A stretch of 26,136 nucleotides of DNA from Pelethousia sp034933245 (GTDB lineage Bacteria; Bacillota; Clostridia; Christensenellales; CAG-138). Numbering within the stretch: the stretch's first letter is position 1; every line of letters begins with the position of its first letter. The DNA lies in NCBI GenBank assembly GCA_034933245.1, contig JAYFNX010000055.1, forward strand, positions 1-26,136. The letters run 5' to 3'. The notes below the pieces were generated by a model that was given only the letters and a program-made list of their open reading frames with translations, was not told where the DNA came from and ran no database searches. Made by a program: the position numbers and the translations under genes. Shown in pieces: positions 1-7,584 of the stretch.

Positions 1-1
1 T

Positions 2-94
2 ATTACGTTGGATGAATGGCGGCAGCTTATCCAATACGCAAAAAAACACTATCGTGTTTATCCAAATTCGAACGTACAACCCAAGGAACCTTGA
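2..94 (+). CDS. C-terminal end of an unidentified protein running in from the left edge
   Basis: An open frame enters from the left edge and ends at TGA 92-94, giving about 30 residues that end in NVQPKEP. The composition (LDEWRQLIQYAKKHYRVYP) looks like real protein, rich in aromatic and charged residues. The piece is too short to name a family. No in-frame start is present, so if real it is the tail of a plus-strand gene convergent with nrdDG. A chance open stretch of this length cannot be excluded. Confidence 0.35.
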   Translation: MTLDEWRQLIQYAKKHYRVYPNSNVQPKEP

Positions 95-170
95 TAATCC
101 CCATGAAGCGCAATTCTTAAGGATGGCTTGGCGTCTATGCATAGCGCAGGCAACAAGCAGGTCCTAGAAC

Positions 171-212
171 GCAAGCATGGAGGGCAGGATTCTTCCCGCC
201 CTCCATGCTTGC
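171..212. terminator. Long perfect hairpin between convergent genes
   Basis: GCAAGCATGGAGGGC (171-185) pairs perfectly with 198-212 over 15 bp, around a 12-nt loop. It sits between the plus-strand gene tail ending at 94 and the minus-strand nrdG ending at 327, where a terminator is expected. Neither flank has a clear U-run, so it may instead be an mRNA 3'-end stabilising structure or a small palindromic repeat. The rest of 95-326 shows no gene I can support. Confidence 0.5.
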
Positions 213-326
213 TTGCAAATCCATGCATTTTGCCAAGTCACGAAAATTGCTTTTCAGCCTTTTGCCGTTCGAGCACACCTGTATTTTTATTCTTCCCGCG
301 AGGATTCGCCTTCACCGTAATCCGGC

Positions 327-1007
327 TTAAAACAACAGATTCGGCTGCACGCATACAAGAGACGATTTCGCGGCGGCAATGGCTGCGGGGGTGAGGGCGG
401 GCCTGCGAAGCAGCGGCGCATCCTGGGGCCGGAAAAGCTCGGGAGGCCGGAAATAGTTCAACCGCCAGCGGGGAACGGGGGGGAAGGCGGCCAACAATTC
501 CTGGAGCTGCGCAATGGTGAACCCGGGATAAAGGGTGGTTCGAAGTTCATAAGCGGCGCTCGCCCATTGCAGGGCTTTTGCCGTTTTGATGGCTGCGGAG
601 CCATCCTGCCCGGTAACAGACGGATAATCGGCGGCCAGCGCTTTCATATCCAGCGCCACATAATCCAATAGGCCCGCCTCCCAAAGGGAGATCACAGCCC
701 CTGGCCGTTGGCCGTTGGTGTCCAGCTTGGTCTTGTAGCCCATGCCCCGTATGCGGCGCAGGACTTCTGGCAAATCCCGCTGGAGGGTGGGTTCGCCGCC
801 GCTTAGCACCACCCCGTCCAAAAGGCCCCGCCGTCTTTCCAGAAAGTCCCATATTATAGCTTCGGACACGCAGGAACCGCCCCGGGAAATAAGATCCCGG
901 TTGTGGCAATAAAAGCAGTTCATATCGCAGCCCCGGGTAAAGAGCACGCAGGAAATCACGCCGGGGAAATCGATGGTGCTGCTTTTTTGCATGCCCCCGA
1001 AGATCAT
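327..1007 (-). CDS. nrdG: Anaerobic ribonucleotide reductase activating enzyme (radical SAM)
   Basis: This 226-aa radical SAM activase uses S-adenosylmethionine and a [4Fe-4S] cluster to place the glycyl radical on NrdD. The N-terminus has the STIDFPG motif, then the cluster motif CDMNCFYC (CX3CX2C, about residues 28-35) followed by HN. SGGEPTLQ near residue 70 is the SAM-binding GGE motif. The length is that of the longer NrdG subtype often annotated with Firmicutes and archaeal NrdD. Its ATG overlaps the nrdD stop by 4 bases (ATGA, 1004-1007), which indicates translational coupling. The order nrdD-nrdG and the overlap leave little doubt about the partner. Transcription most likely starts at the NrdR-box promoter upstream of nrdD. 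Confidence 0.94.
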   Translation of the reverse strand: MIFGGMQKSSTIDFPGVISCVLFTRGCDMNCFYCHNRDLISRGGSCVSEAIIWDFLERRRGLLDGVVLSGGEPTLQRDLPEVLRRIRGMGYKTKLDTNGQRPGAVISLWEAGLLDYVALDMKALAADYPSVTGQDGSAAIKTAKALQWASAAYELRTTLYPGFTIAQLQELLAAFPPVPRWRLNYFRPPELFRPQDAPLLRRPALTPAAIAAAKSSLVCVQPNLLF

Positions 1008-3100
1008 GCCTGGAGTTCCTCCGGCTTGATCACATATTTAACCCGGTCCTTATATTCTTCCTGCTTGCCTTTGTGGAAGTTTTGAACGGGCCGCAGATAC
1101 CCAACCACCCGGCTCCAAACTTCCGTATCCTTGCCGCAGGTGGGACAGGTATAGACCTCGCCGTTGATATACCCGTGCTCCTGGCAAATGGAGAAAGTAG
1201 GCGTAAGGGAGATGTAGGGAAGTTTATAGTGCGTAAAGGCCTTGCGGATAAGCTGCTTGGCCAATTCCACATCCTGAATCTGCTCTCCCAGATACATGTG
1301 CAACACCGTGCCGCCGGTATATTTGCACTGTAGCGCATCCTGCAGGTCCAGCGTTTCAAAGATATCGTCCGTAAATCCAACGGGCAATTGGGAGGAATTG
1401 GTATAATAAGGTTCCTCCGTGCCGGCGGTGATGATGTCCGGATAGCGCATCTTATCCAACTTGGCCAGGCTGTAGCTGGTTCCCTCGGCCGGCGTTGCTT
1501 CCAGGTTATACACATGGCCGGTTTCCTCTTGGAAACGGGTGATATGCTCCCGCATGAAGTCCAGCGTGCGCAGGGCGAAATCCTGGCCTTGCCTGGTGGT
1601 GATATCCTTGCCCAGGAAATTAAGGCAGGCTTCGTTCATGCCGATAAGGCCGATGGTGTTGAAATGGTTGTACCAATAACTGCCCGTACGCGCTTTCACA
1701 TCTGTAAGATAATGGGCAGAATAGGGGTATAAGCCGCGTTCCGTCTGCTCCTCAATGGTTTTGCGCTTGATTTCCAGGCTCTTTTTCGCAGTCTCCATCT
1801 GGGCGAGGAGACGCTGGAAATATTCTTCCTCCGAGCTGGCCAAATAGGCGATACGGGGCATGTTGATGGTTACGACGCCGATGGAACCCGTAAGGGGGTT
1901 GGAGCCGAAAAGACCGCCGCCGCGCTTGCGAAGCTCGCTGGTATCCAAACGAAGCCGGCAACACATGGAAAGAGCGTCCTCCGGCGAAAGGTCGGAATTA
2001 ATATAATTGGAAAAATAGGGGATGCCATAGCGGCAGGTAATTTCCATAAATTTGTTGACCACCGGGCTATCCCATTCAAAATCCGCCGTTACGTTGATGG
2101 TGGGGATGGGGAAGGTGAAGACCCGGCCCTTGCGGTCGCCCTCCATCATGACCTCGCAGAAGGCCGTGTTCAGCATGTCCATCTCCTTTTGGAAATCGCC
2201 ATAGGTGTCCGCCTTCAGTTCGCCGCCCACGATGACAGCCTGGTCCCGAAGGGTGTGGGGCGGATGAATGTCGAAGGTGAGGTTGGAGAAGGGACACTGG
2301 AAACCAACCCGGGTGGGCACGTTCAGGTTAAAGATGAACTCCTGCAGAGCCTGCTTAACCGTGCGATAATCCATCTGATCGTAGCGGATAAAGGGCGCGC
2401 AATAGGTATCAAAGCTGCTCCAGGCTTGGGCGCCTGCCGTCTCCCCTTGGGTGGTGAAAGTGGAATTCACCACTTGGCCCAGAAAACTGCGCAGATGCTT
2501 GGCCGGGGAGGATTCCACCTTGCCGGGTACGCCGCCAAAGCCTTTAAGAAGGAGTTGGCGAAGGTCCCAACCGGCGCAATAGGGGCCGAAAAAGCCCAGA
2601 TCATGGAGGTGTAAATCCCCGTTTTGATGGGCCCTGCGCACTTCTTCCGGGTAAATTTCATGCAGCCAATATTGCTTGGTGAAGGTTTCCCGGATGTAGT
2701 TGTTCATGCCATTGATGGATTTTTGCGTATTGGCGTTTTCCTTTACGCGCCAATCGTTATCCTCCAGATAACTCCCGAACATCTCAATGGTAGCGCCGAT
2801 GAGGGCGTTTGCCTCCCGGGCGCCCCTGCGCTTTTCGCGGTAGAGGATATACGCTTTGGCGGTTTTGGCGTGGCCGTTTTCGATGAGCACCTTTTCTACA
2901 ATGTCCTGAATGGCCTCTACCTCAACCAGGCTGCATCCATAAATCTGCTGTGCGATGTCTACCACTTGTTCCGTAAGCTCTACGGCACGGTTCCAGTCGC
3001 TGCCGCCGACGGCGTTGGCCGCCTTAAAAATGGCGCGCGTAATCCTTTCAGGCTGGAAATCCACTACAGAACCGTTTCGTTTGCGAATCTTCGCGATCAT
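1004..3100 (-). CDS. nrdD: Class III (anaerobic) ribonucleoside-triphosphate reductase
   Basis: This enzyme reduces NTPs to dNTPs under anaerobic conditions, using a glycyl radical and formate. The protein is about 698 aa. An N-terminal ATP-cone (KRNGSVVDFQPERITRAI) gives allosteric control. The catalytic barrel includes MCCRLRLD and the GGGLFGSNPLTGSIGVV segment. The C-terminus has a zinc site (CQEHGYI ... CPTCGKDTEVW) followed by RVVGYL, whose Gly at about residue 667 is the expected radical site. The open frame reaches an ATG at 3124, but the ATG at 3100 is preferred: AGCAGGGGGCC precedes it at proper spacing, and the family usually starts right before the I-x-K-R-N-G segment. Stop and start overlap with nrdG. 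No truncation or missing catalytic element is visible. Confidence 0.96.
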   Translation of the reverse strand: MIAKIRKRNGSVVDFQPERITRAIFKAANAVGGSDWNRAVELTEQVVDIAQQIYGCSLVEVEAIQDIVEKVLIENGHAKTAKAYILYREKRRGAREANALIGATIEMFGSYLEDNDWRVKENANTQKSINGMNNYIRETFTKQYWLHEIYPEEVRRAHQNGDLHLHDLGFFGPYCAGWDLRQLLLKGFGGVPGKVESSPAKHLRSFLGQVVNSTFTTQGETAGAQAWSSFDTYCAPFIRYDQMDYRTVKQALQEFIFNLNVPTRVGFQCPFSNLTFDIHPPHTLRDQAVIVGGELKADTYGDFQKEMDMLNTAFCEVMMEGDRKGRVFTFPIPTINVTADFEWDSPVVNKFMEITCRYGIPYFSNYINSDLSPEDALSMCCRLRLDTSELRKRGGGLFGSNPLTGSIGVVTINMPRIAYLASSEEEYFQRLLAQMETAKKSLEIKRKTIEEQTERGLYPYSAHYLTDVKARTGSYWYNHFNTIGLIGMNEACLNFLGKDITTRQGQDFALRTLDFMREHITRFQEETGHVYNLEATPAEGTSYSLAKLDKMRYPDIITAGTEEPYYTNSSQLPVGFTDDIFETLDLQDALQCKYTGGTVLHMYLGEQIQDVELAKQLIRKAFTHYKLPYISLTPTFSICQEHGYINGEVYTCPTCGKDTEVWSRVVGYLRPVQNFHKGKQEEYKDRVKYVIKPEELQA

Positions 3101-3140
3101 TTTTAGGCCCCCTGCTTTCATCATCTTACAACCGCATATA

Positions 3141-3188
3141 GCACTATATGTTGTGAAGTAGATTCAATTATAAACCAATATATTGTAT
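3141..3188 (-). promoter_or_regulatory. Pair of NrdR boxes in the nrdDG promoter
   Basis: Two copies of the NrdR operator (consensus acaCwAtATaTwGtgt) lie at 3141-3156 and 3173-3188. The second has a perfect core CAATATATTG, and the first has CTATATGTTG, one step from consensus. Core to core is 32 bp, about three helical turns, which is the spacing known for NrdR box pairs. The distal box fills the -35/-10 spacer and the proximal one lies just past the -10, so repression by blocking RNA polymerase is the expected mode. No nrdR gene is in the window. Confidence 0.85.
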
Positions 3189-3195
3189 GGGTCAA
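3167..3195 (-). promoter_or_regulatory. Sigma-A promoter of nrdDG
   Basis: Read on the minus strand, TTGACC (3190-3195) and TATAAT (3167-3172) are separated by exactly 17 bp. The start of transcription would fall near 3160, about 60 bases before the nrdD ATG. Both NrdR boxes overlap or abut this promoter. Confidence 0.82.
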
Positions 3196-3265
3196 GTCAT
3201 GTTAAATATAAATAGCAGGAAAATTAAATATGATAATTATTATTATTCCTGGAAGCGAAACGGGC

Positions 3266-3616
3266 TTAAAGCAGACGCTTTTCCCAAGCGTCTTCCGCGA
3301 AGCCTACCAGGATAAATCCTTCTCCGATGAGCAGCGGGCGCTTGACCAGCATGCCATCCGTAGCCAATAGAGAAAGCTGCTCCTCTTCTTGCATGGTCGG
3401 GAGCTTGTCCTTAAGGGCCAACGCTTTATAGGCGAGGCCGCTCGTATTGAAAAAGCGCTTGAGGGGAAGACCACTTTGGGCATGCCAGGCCTTAAGCTCC
3501 TCGTAACCGGGGTTATCCTGCTTAATGTCCCGCAGGATATAAGGAATTTGGTGCGCGTCCAACCATGCCTTGGCCCGCTGACAGGTGGTGCATTTGGGGT
3601 AACATACAAACAGCAT
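3266..3616 (-). CDS. ArsC/Spx-family thioredoxin-fold protein
   Basis: This is a 116-aa protein of the ArsC/Spx/YffB superfamily. It opens with FVCYPKCTTCQRAKAWLD, in which Cys-Thr-Thr-Cys is a CXXC redox pair as in Spx, then YILRDIKQDNPGYEELKAW, FNTSGLAYKAL and LVKRPLLIGEGFILVGF, the conserved Arg-Pro region of the family. It starts at ATG 3616 after GGAGG at good spacing. The family includes arsenate reductases, the RNA-polymerase-binding regulator Spx, and proteins of unknown role. No arsenic genes are nearby, and Spx is normally a little longer, so a precise function is not assigned. It is a single-gene unit between nrdDG and the divergent ydbC-like gene. Confidence 0.88.
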   Translation of the reverse strand: MLFVCYPKCTTCQRAKAWLDAHQIPYILRDIKQDNPGYEELKAWHAQSGLPLKRFFNTSGLAYKALALKDKLPTMQEEEQLSLLATDGMLVKRPLLIGEGFILVGFAEDAWEKRLL

Positions 3617-3792
3617 AAAAATCCTCCTAAGCTGGCAATGCGGTCTCCTCTATCATAAAGCATGGGGCGGCATAGCGCAAAGGCGAAAGGTGGCGAAATA
3701 TGGAATTCGAGGGGGAACAATATAAAAAGGCTGGGAAAAGGAAAATCGAGGATGTCTGGAGAGAGGGCGTCCCGCTGTTTTCATAGCGCGAC

Positions 3793-3806
3793 AGGTTTGC
3801 TATAAT
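3793..3806 (+). promoter_or_regulatory. Extended -10 promoter of the ydbC-sfsA unit
   Basis: TATAAT at 3801-3806 is preceded by TGC, an extended -10 element. The -35 region (TTTTCA, 3778-3783, 17 bp away) is weak. Transcription would begin about 25 bases ahead of the ydbC-like start. The 14 bases AGGTTTGCTATAAT recur at 20393-20406. The remaining intergenic bases 3617-3792 hold nothing I can identify. Confidence 0.6.
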
Positions 3807-3839
3807 GAAAGCCATAGCAAAAGGAAGGGGATAAAGCCA

Positions 3840-4067
3840 ATGGCTGAAGGCATGCAATACGATATTGTAAAGCATATCGGCGTTTTATCGGAGTCCTCCA
3901 AAGGCTGGAGAAAGGAACTGAACCGGGTAAGCTGGAATGGAAGGGAGCCTAAGTACGACCTGCGGGAATGGGCCCCCCATTACGAAAAGATGGGGAAGGG
4001 CATAACCATGACGGATGCGGAATGCGCCCTGCTTCTCGATTTTCTTCGGGGCGAGTTAGGCGGCTGA
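3840..4067 (+). CDS. YdbC-family PC4-like single-stranded DNA-binding protein
   Basis: This is a 75-aa protein of the bacterial YdbC/PC4 family, small homodimeric proteins that bind single-stranded nucleic acid with a PC4-like fold, known structurally from Lactococcus YdbC. Diagnostic stretches are KHIGVLSESSKGWRKELN, SWNGREPKYDLREW and HYEKMGKGITMTDAE. The whole family pattern is present, so the gene looks complete. ATG 3840 follows GGAAGGGG. The sfsA start is one base beyond its stop, so the two are co-transcribed. Both products handle nucleic acid, but a shared pathway is only an inference. Confidence 0.9.
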   Translation: MAEGMQYDIVKHIGVLSESSKGWRKELNRVSWNGREPKYDLREWAPHYEKMGKGITMTDAECALLLDFLRGELGG

Positions 4068-4068
4068 G

Positions 4069-4758
4069 ATGCGATATGCTGCTGTGCGGCAGGGAACTTT
4101 TCTAGCCCGGCCAAACCGCTTTCTTGCCCGGGTGGCCATGGATGACGGGGTGGAGATTTGCCATGTGAAGAATACGGGCCGGTGCCGGGAACTGCTCCTG
4201 CCTGGGGCCATCGTGATTCTTGCCGTGGCAGAAAACCCAAAGCGAAAGACAAGGTACGATCTTGTGGCTGTATACAAGGGAGATATGCTGGTAAATATGG
4301 ATTCCCAAGCGCCCAATAAGGCTGCCATGGAATATTTGCCTCGCCTGTTTCCAGGGGTGGAGCAAATTCATCCCGAGTATACCCATGGAAATTCCAGATT
4401 GGATTTTTATATCCGCACGGGGCAGCGGGAGATTTTCCTGGAGGTGAAGGGCTGCACCCTGGAGCAGGATGGGGTGGCCCTGTTTCCAGATGCGCCCACG
4501 GAGCGGGGGGTAAAGCACCTGAAGGAGCTGGCGGGCCTTGCCCGGGCGGGGTATGAGGCCTATGTGCTGTTCATCGTGCAGATGCGCGGGCCGCGCTATT
4601 TCATGCCCAACGATGCCATGCATCCGGCTTTCGGGGCTGCACTGCGAGCAGCCGCGGCCCAGGGCGTGAAGGTGCTGGCCGTGGACTGCCTGGTAAGGGA
4701 GGATGGATTCGTATGCAACCAGGAAATTCCTGTGCGGCTTGTGCAAACGCCCCTTTAG
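4069..4758 (+). CDS. sfsA: DNA/RNA nuclease SfsA
   Basis: This is a 229-aa SfsA protein, close to the usual length of about 230. An OB-like N-terminal domain (VRQGTFLARPNRFLARV, HVKNTGRCRELLLPGA) is followed by a PD-(D/E)XK nuclease core with SRLDFYI, then FLEVKGCTLE, then FPDAPTERGVKHLKEL. The Asp, Glu and Lys expected in the active site are all present. The name comes from sugar fermentation stimulation in E. coli. Later work describes nuclease activity, and the physiological role is unsettled. The start codon is one base after the ydbC-like stop and has only a weak ribosome site, so coupling to that gene is likely. A strong terminator follows at 4795. Confidence 0.95.
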   Translation: MRYAAVRQGTFLARPNRFLARVAMDDGVEICHVKNTGRCRELLLPGAIVILAVAENPKRKTRYDLVAVYKGDMLVNMDSQAPNKAAMEYLPRLFPGVEQIHPEYTHGNSRLDFYIRTGQREIFLEVKGCTLEQDGVALFPDAPTERGVKHLKELAGLARAGYEAYVLFIVQMRGPRYFMPNDAMHPAFGAALRAAAAQGVKVLAVDCLVREDGFVCNQEIPVRLVQTPL

Positions 4759-4794
4759 GCTTGCAGCATCGGGAAACGCCTGGAAACCAATTGT

Positions 4795-4819
4795 AAAAAA
4801 CGGCATATGCCGTTTTTTT
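4795..4819. terminator. Bidirectional intrinsic terminator between sfsA and the HTH gene
   Basis: A-run, CGGCATATGCCG and T-run form a near-perfect palindrome (AAAAAACGGC pairing with GCCGTTTTTT). It serves the plus-strand sfsA unit and the minus-strand 496-aa gene, which end on either side. Confidence 0.88.
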
Positions 4820-4895
4820 CTTACCGGCAGGAAATGCCTGGCATGCGATGCCGAAATATCCCATACATGAAGGGGAAAATCCTGTGCGAAACCCG

Positions 4896-6386
4896 CTAAA
4901 AGGGGTTCCCCAATAAACGGACCAGGTTCCGGATTGTCTGGATCGCATGGCTCTTGTCGCCTTCGGCCCGGCTCTTCATGGCGGTGAGATAATCCCAAAA
5001 GGCGGCGGTCATATTGGGCTCATTAAAGGCGAAGAGCGTGATGGGCTTTTCCGTTTTAGCCAGCATCATACCTACCCCGTCCTTACCATAGAGCACCAGG
5101 GACGGGTTCCAGCCGCTGCAGAGCTGGACATGGTAATTGGTATGCCGCTCCAGCAAGCGCAGAATATTTTCCAGGTGGAGCCTATATTCCTCTTTTGTAT
5201 AGGCAAGATCCGGCGCTTGAATTGCGTCTGTCCAAAGGAAAGGAAGAACGTCCTGCAAGAGTTCCTCCGGAGCGGGGAGGGTAATCAGCTCGGTGAAAGG
5301 AGTATGGTCGATGGAGGCGAAAAAAGCCTCCCGCTCGGAAGCGCTTTGTTCCAAGAGCAGGGAGCCTGTCGCCCGTTTGGCCATGGATTGGGCCACCGCT
5401 TCCGGCATGGACATGAGGGATAGGCTTGGATGCAGGAAGATCGTTTCTCCCTGCGCCTGTTGGAATTCGCGGAAAAGTCTCCAGAACTGAAGGGAATTGG
5501 ACTGGATAAATACCTGCATTAATGGCCGACACAAGGCGAGATACCGGTTAAAATCCTTGTCGAGCGCTTGCAGCGCAACGGGGTCTTCCACATAAAAATG
5601 CAGCGTATCCGAAACCTCCTGCTTGGTGGAAGTAGAAACGACCGCACAGGTTTGGGGGGCAAGGAAAAGCGTACGTTGGAAGAGTCCGTCCCGAAGTTTA
5701 GGGTAATAGTAAGGCTCGATCATGCCGCTCATATAGATGGGAATCCACTTGTTTACGGCTTCGAGCAACTCGTTCATGTTACGGCTGATGGTATGAATAA
5801 CGCGGATCCTGTTTCCCCGGAGCAGCACCGCCCGCAAAAGCTGGGCCCACGTTGCAGCAAATGCCCGATCCTCGTAAAGCCAGCCCATCTCCTCCTCGCT
5901 ATAAAGCAAAAGGGTCTGCGGCGCGCTTTCCCGGAGGACTGCGCGCAGAAACCGGATGACGGCCTGACGCTTGCCTGCCACGCCATAATAATAGAAGTGG
6001 GAATCCAACGCCTCTTCACAAAGCGGCGGCATCGCGGGCAATGTGGGCATGGGGGCGGAAACCGTTTGCAGGATCTGCCGCACGGGGCCACGCTCCTCGC
6101 CGCTCTCCAACAGCCAGGCATAAATAAGCCTAGCCGTTGCGTTTTCATCCGAAGGCCATTCCATGAGGGCCAGCGCGTCCTTTACCGCCTTGCGTTGATA
6201 ATCGGCCTTTAAGTTCCGGGCGAAAAAAGCGGCCATGGGCATGAGATAGCTTTGCTTTTTCGGCAGCTTACGCCCCCCATGGCGGAGGCGGCTGATATGG
6301 GAGGCGTCCAGAGAAACGGCATTTGCCAAAACGCTGTTTTGCGCCTTCGTAATGTCCATTAAAAAATTGAGCCTATCGGAGAACAT
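4896..6386 (-). CDS. HTH-containing putative regulator with a large C-terminal domain, family not recognised
   Basis: This is a 496-aa protein. The first ~60 residues form a Cro/C1-like helix-turn-helix (RLNFLMDITKAQNSVLANAV, DASHISRLRHGGRKLPKK). The segment up to ~residue 100 is helical. From ~135 comes an alpha/beta region: GKRQAVIRFLRAVL, TLLLYSEEEMGWLY, GNRIRVIHTISRNMNELLEA, IEPYYYPKLRDGLFQRTLF. From ~400 there is a further domain (YRLHLENILRLLERH, NPSLVLYGKDGVGMML). No membrane segments or enzyme motifs are seen. The start is set by AAAGGAGGT 6-7 bases upstream. It is divergent from the operon at 6540, with a palindrome between, so local control of that operon is a reasonable inference. 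A decayed relative with the same domain order lies at 20456-21602. The middle region could be a ligand-sensing domain, but I cannot name it. Confidence 0.85.
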   Translation of the reverse strand: MFSDRLNFLMDITKAQNSVLANAVSLDASHISRLRHGGRKLPKKQSYLMPMAAFFARNLKADYQRKAVKDALALMEWPSDENATARLIYAWLLESGEERGPVRQILQTVSAPMPTLPAMPPLCEEALDSHFYYYGVAGKRQAVIRFLRAVLRESAPQTLLLYSEEEMGWLYEDRAFAATWAQLLRAVLLRGNRIRVIHTISRNMNELLEAVNKWIPIYMSGMIEPYYYPKLRDGLFQRTLFLAPQTCAVVSTSTKQEVSDTLHFYVEDPVALQALDKDFNRYLALCRPLMQVFIQSNSLQFWRLFREFQQAQGETIFLHPSLSLMSMPEAVAQSMAKRATGSLLLEQSASEREAFFASIDHTPFTELITLPAPEELLQDVLPFLWTDAIQAPDLAYTKEEYRLHLENILRLLERHTNYHVQLCSGWNPSLVLYGKDGVGMMLAKTEKPITLFAFNEPNMTAAFWDYLTAMKSRAEGDKSHAIQTIRNLVRLLGNPF

Positions 6387-6406
6387 AGCCTACCTCCTTT
6401 TTTAAT

Positions 6407-6435
6407 ATTATAGCCGCAGAAAACCGGCCTCACAA
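6407..6435 (-). promoter_or_regulatory. Sigma-A promoter of the HTH gene
   Basis: On the minus strand TTGTGA (6430-6435), a 17-bp spacer and TATAAT (6407-6412) lie directly ahead of the AAAGGAGGT and ATG of the 496-aa gene. The leader is very short. Confidence 0.72.
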
Positions 6436-6442
6436 GAGAAAA

Positions 6443-6459
6443 TGACACGCATCGTGTCA
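6443..6459. promoter_or_regulatory. Candidate operator palindrome TGACACG-N3-CGTGTCA
   Basis: TGACACGCATCGTGTCA is a perfect inverted repeat with 7-bp arms and a 3-bp centre. It sits 7 bases behind the -35 of the HTH gene and about 30 bases ahead of the weak -35 of the plus-strand operon. Its symmetry and place between divergent units fit an operator for a dimeric regulator, and the neighbouring HTH protein is the obvious candidate. Binding is inferred only. Confidence 0.55.
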
Positions 6460-6489
6460 CGCTTGACAATGACAAACAAGCGGCCCCTC

Positions 6490-6518
6490 TTCATTTGCAT
6501 CGCTTTTGTCCTTATACT
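6490..6518 (+). promoter_or_regulatory. Likely promoter of the zinc-ribbon/ABC/radical SAM operon
   Basis: TATACT (6513-6518) is a good -10. With a 17-bp spacer the -35 is TTCATT (6490-6495), which is poor, so activation or another start is possible. The strong GAGGAGG at 6524-6530 then leads to ATG 6540. Confidence 0.45.
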
Positions 6519-6539
6519 GAAAAGAGGAGGAGCCGAGCG

Positions 6540-6821
6540 ATGCAGATTAAGGTGAAAACCGGTTTTTTTCAAACGAAGGTCTACACCATGGAGATTCAAT
6601 CCGATACGGTGGGTTTCCATTGCGAAGATGGGGACACAATCCTACTGCAAAGGGAGAACATTACGGAAGTCTACTTTCGCATGTCGGATATTCGCTTGCC
6701 AAGAATTGAATTTCTTACGCCCCAAGGTTCTCTCGGTGGCGAGTTGCTTAACCGGGACGGGGCGGAAGATTGTATGGTGATGCTCAAAAGAGAATTCGGG
6801 CGCAAGGCCGTCGTGGATTAG
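6540..6821 (+). CDS. 93-aa conserved-looking hypothetical protein, first gene of the operon
   Basis: The frame is open from 6495, but the start at ATG 6540 (MQIKVKTGFFQTKVY) is chosen because GAGGAGG lies ten bases ahead and the upstream codons overlap the promoter. The sequence alternates hydrophobic and polar residues (VYTMEIQSDTVGF, DTILLQRENITEVYF), suggesting a small beta-rich, PH-like cytosolic domain. It has no signal peptide, cysteine motif or membrane segment. I do not recognise the family. The next gene starts 49 bases downstream. First position in the operon, next to the candidate operator, suggests a cytosolic partner of the membrane proteins that follow. Confidence 0.78.
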   Translation: MQIKVKTGFFQTKVYTMEIQSDTVGFHCEDGDTILLQRENITEVYFRMSDIRLPRIEFLTPQGSLGGELLNRDGAEDCMVMLKREFGRKAVVD

Positions 6822-6870
6822 ATGAAAGAAAAGGCAAAAGGACGATGAAAAGAACGGGAGGAAGCATATT

Positions 6871-7554
6871 TTGTATTGCAAACACTGCAAAACGGCCATG
6901 CAGGAGCATGCGCGCTTTTGTTTAACCTGCGGGCAGCCGGCTCAAAAAGGGCAGCCCCCTGCCCAGGCGACTGCCGGGCTCGTAGGGTATTCCAACAAAA
7001 TTAACGATCCGGCTTTTGCCAAATACATCAAAAGCAGCAACCGGTATGCGGCCATATTTTCCATGATTCTGGCCGCCGCGGCCCTGATCGGTTTTTATAT
7101 CGCAGGGGAAATGGGAGCCGAGGGGATGGAAAATCCCCAGTCTCTTTATATCGGCATGGGTATTGGCGGTATGTTTTTGCTCCTTGCGCTTTTTCAAATT
7201 CTCTGCAGAAAAGGCAGCCATACCTGGGATGGATATGTTGCGGACAAAATCGTTAAGAGAAAATCCCGCCGGCGCCATATGAGCGGCGATGATGATTCCT
7301 TCGAGGATTATACGGAGTATGCGGTGATTATCCGAGATGAGAAGGGAAAAGCTCACCGCTTGGTAGCGGAGGACGACGATACGGTGTTTAACTATTATCG
7401 GCTAGGCGACCGGGTGCGGCGGCATGCGGGGCTAAATTCCTATGAGAAATATGATAAATCAAGAGATAGGATCCTTTTTTGCAATGCTTGCGGAACGCTA
7501 TGCCAAATAGGGGATGAAACCTGCTTTCGGTGCAAATGCCCGCTATTAAAATAG
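6871..7554 (+). CDS. Membrane protein with zinc ribbons at both ends
   Basis: This 227-aa protein starts with TTG, set by GGGAGG nine bases ahead and by the cysteine motif that begins immediately. The N-terminal zinc ribbon uses Cys 3, 6, 17 and 20 (CKHC...CLTC). A linker leads to two membrane helices at about 58-77 and 92-110. A soluble, charged domain follows (KIVKRKSRRRH, an acidic stretch, then YTEYAVIIRDEKGKAH). A second Cys cluster closes the protein (FCNACGTLC...CFRCKCPLLK). Both ribbons should face the cytoplasm. Proteins of this general build are common in Clostridia without known function. The gene is 30 bases ahead of another zinc-ribbon membrane protein, so the two probably work together, perhaps as scaffolds or sensors for the ABC exporter. 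Confidence 0.85.
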   Translation: MYCKHCKTAMQEHARFCLTCGQPAQKGQPPAQATAGLVGYSNKINDPAFAKYIKSSNRYAAIFSMILAAAALIGFYIAGEMGAEGMENPQSLYIGMGIGGMFLLLALFQILCRKGSHTWDGYVADKIVKRKSRRRHMSGDDDSFEDYTEYAVIIRDEKGKAHRLVAEDDDTVFNYYRLGDRVRRHAGLNSYEKYDKSRDRILFCNACGTLCQIGDETCFRCKCPLLK

Positions 7555-7584
7555 TATTTTTGAATTATTTAAGGAGGGAAACCA

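Noticed and set aside
3101..3124. Upstream ATG for nrdD at 3124
   Set aside because: It lacks a ribosome site, and the purine-rich AGCAGGGGG that serves ATG 3100 would lie within the coding region.
4102..4998. 298-codon open frame antisense to sfsA
   Set aside because: sfsA on the other strand has full family similarity and catalytic residues. The antisense product is His/Arg/Pro-rich with no family pattern and runs through the terminator.
6463..6468. TTGACA as the -35 of the plus-strand operon
   Set aside because: At 16-18 bp downstream there is no acceptable -10 (CCTCTT); TATACT at 6513 is too far away.
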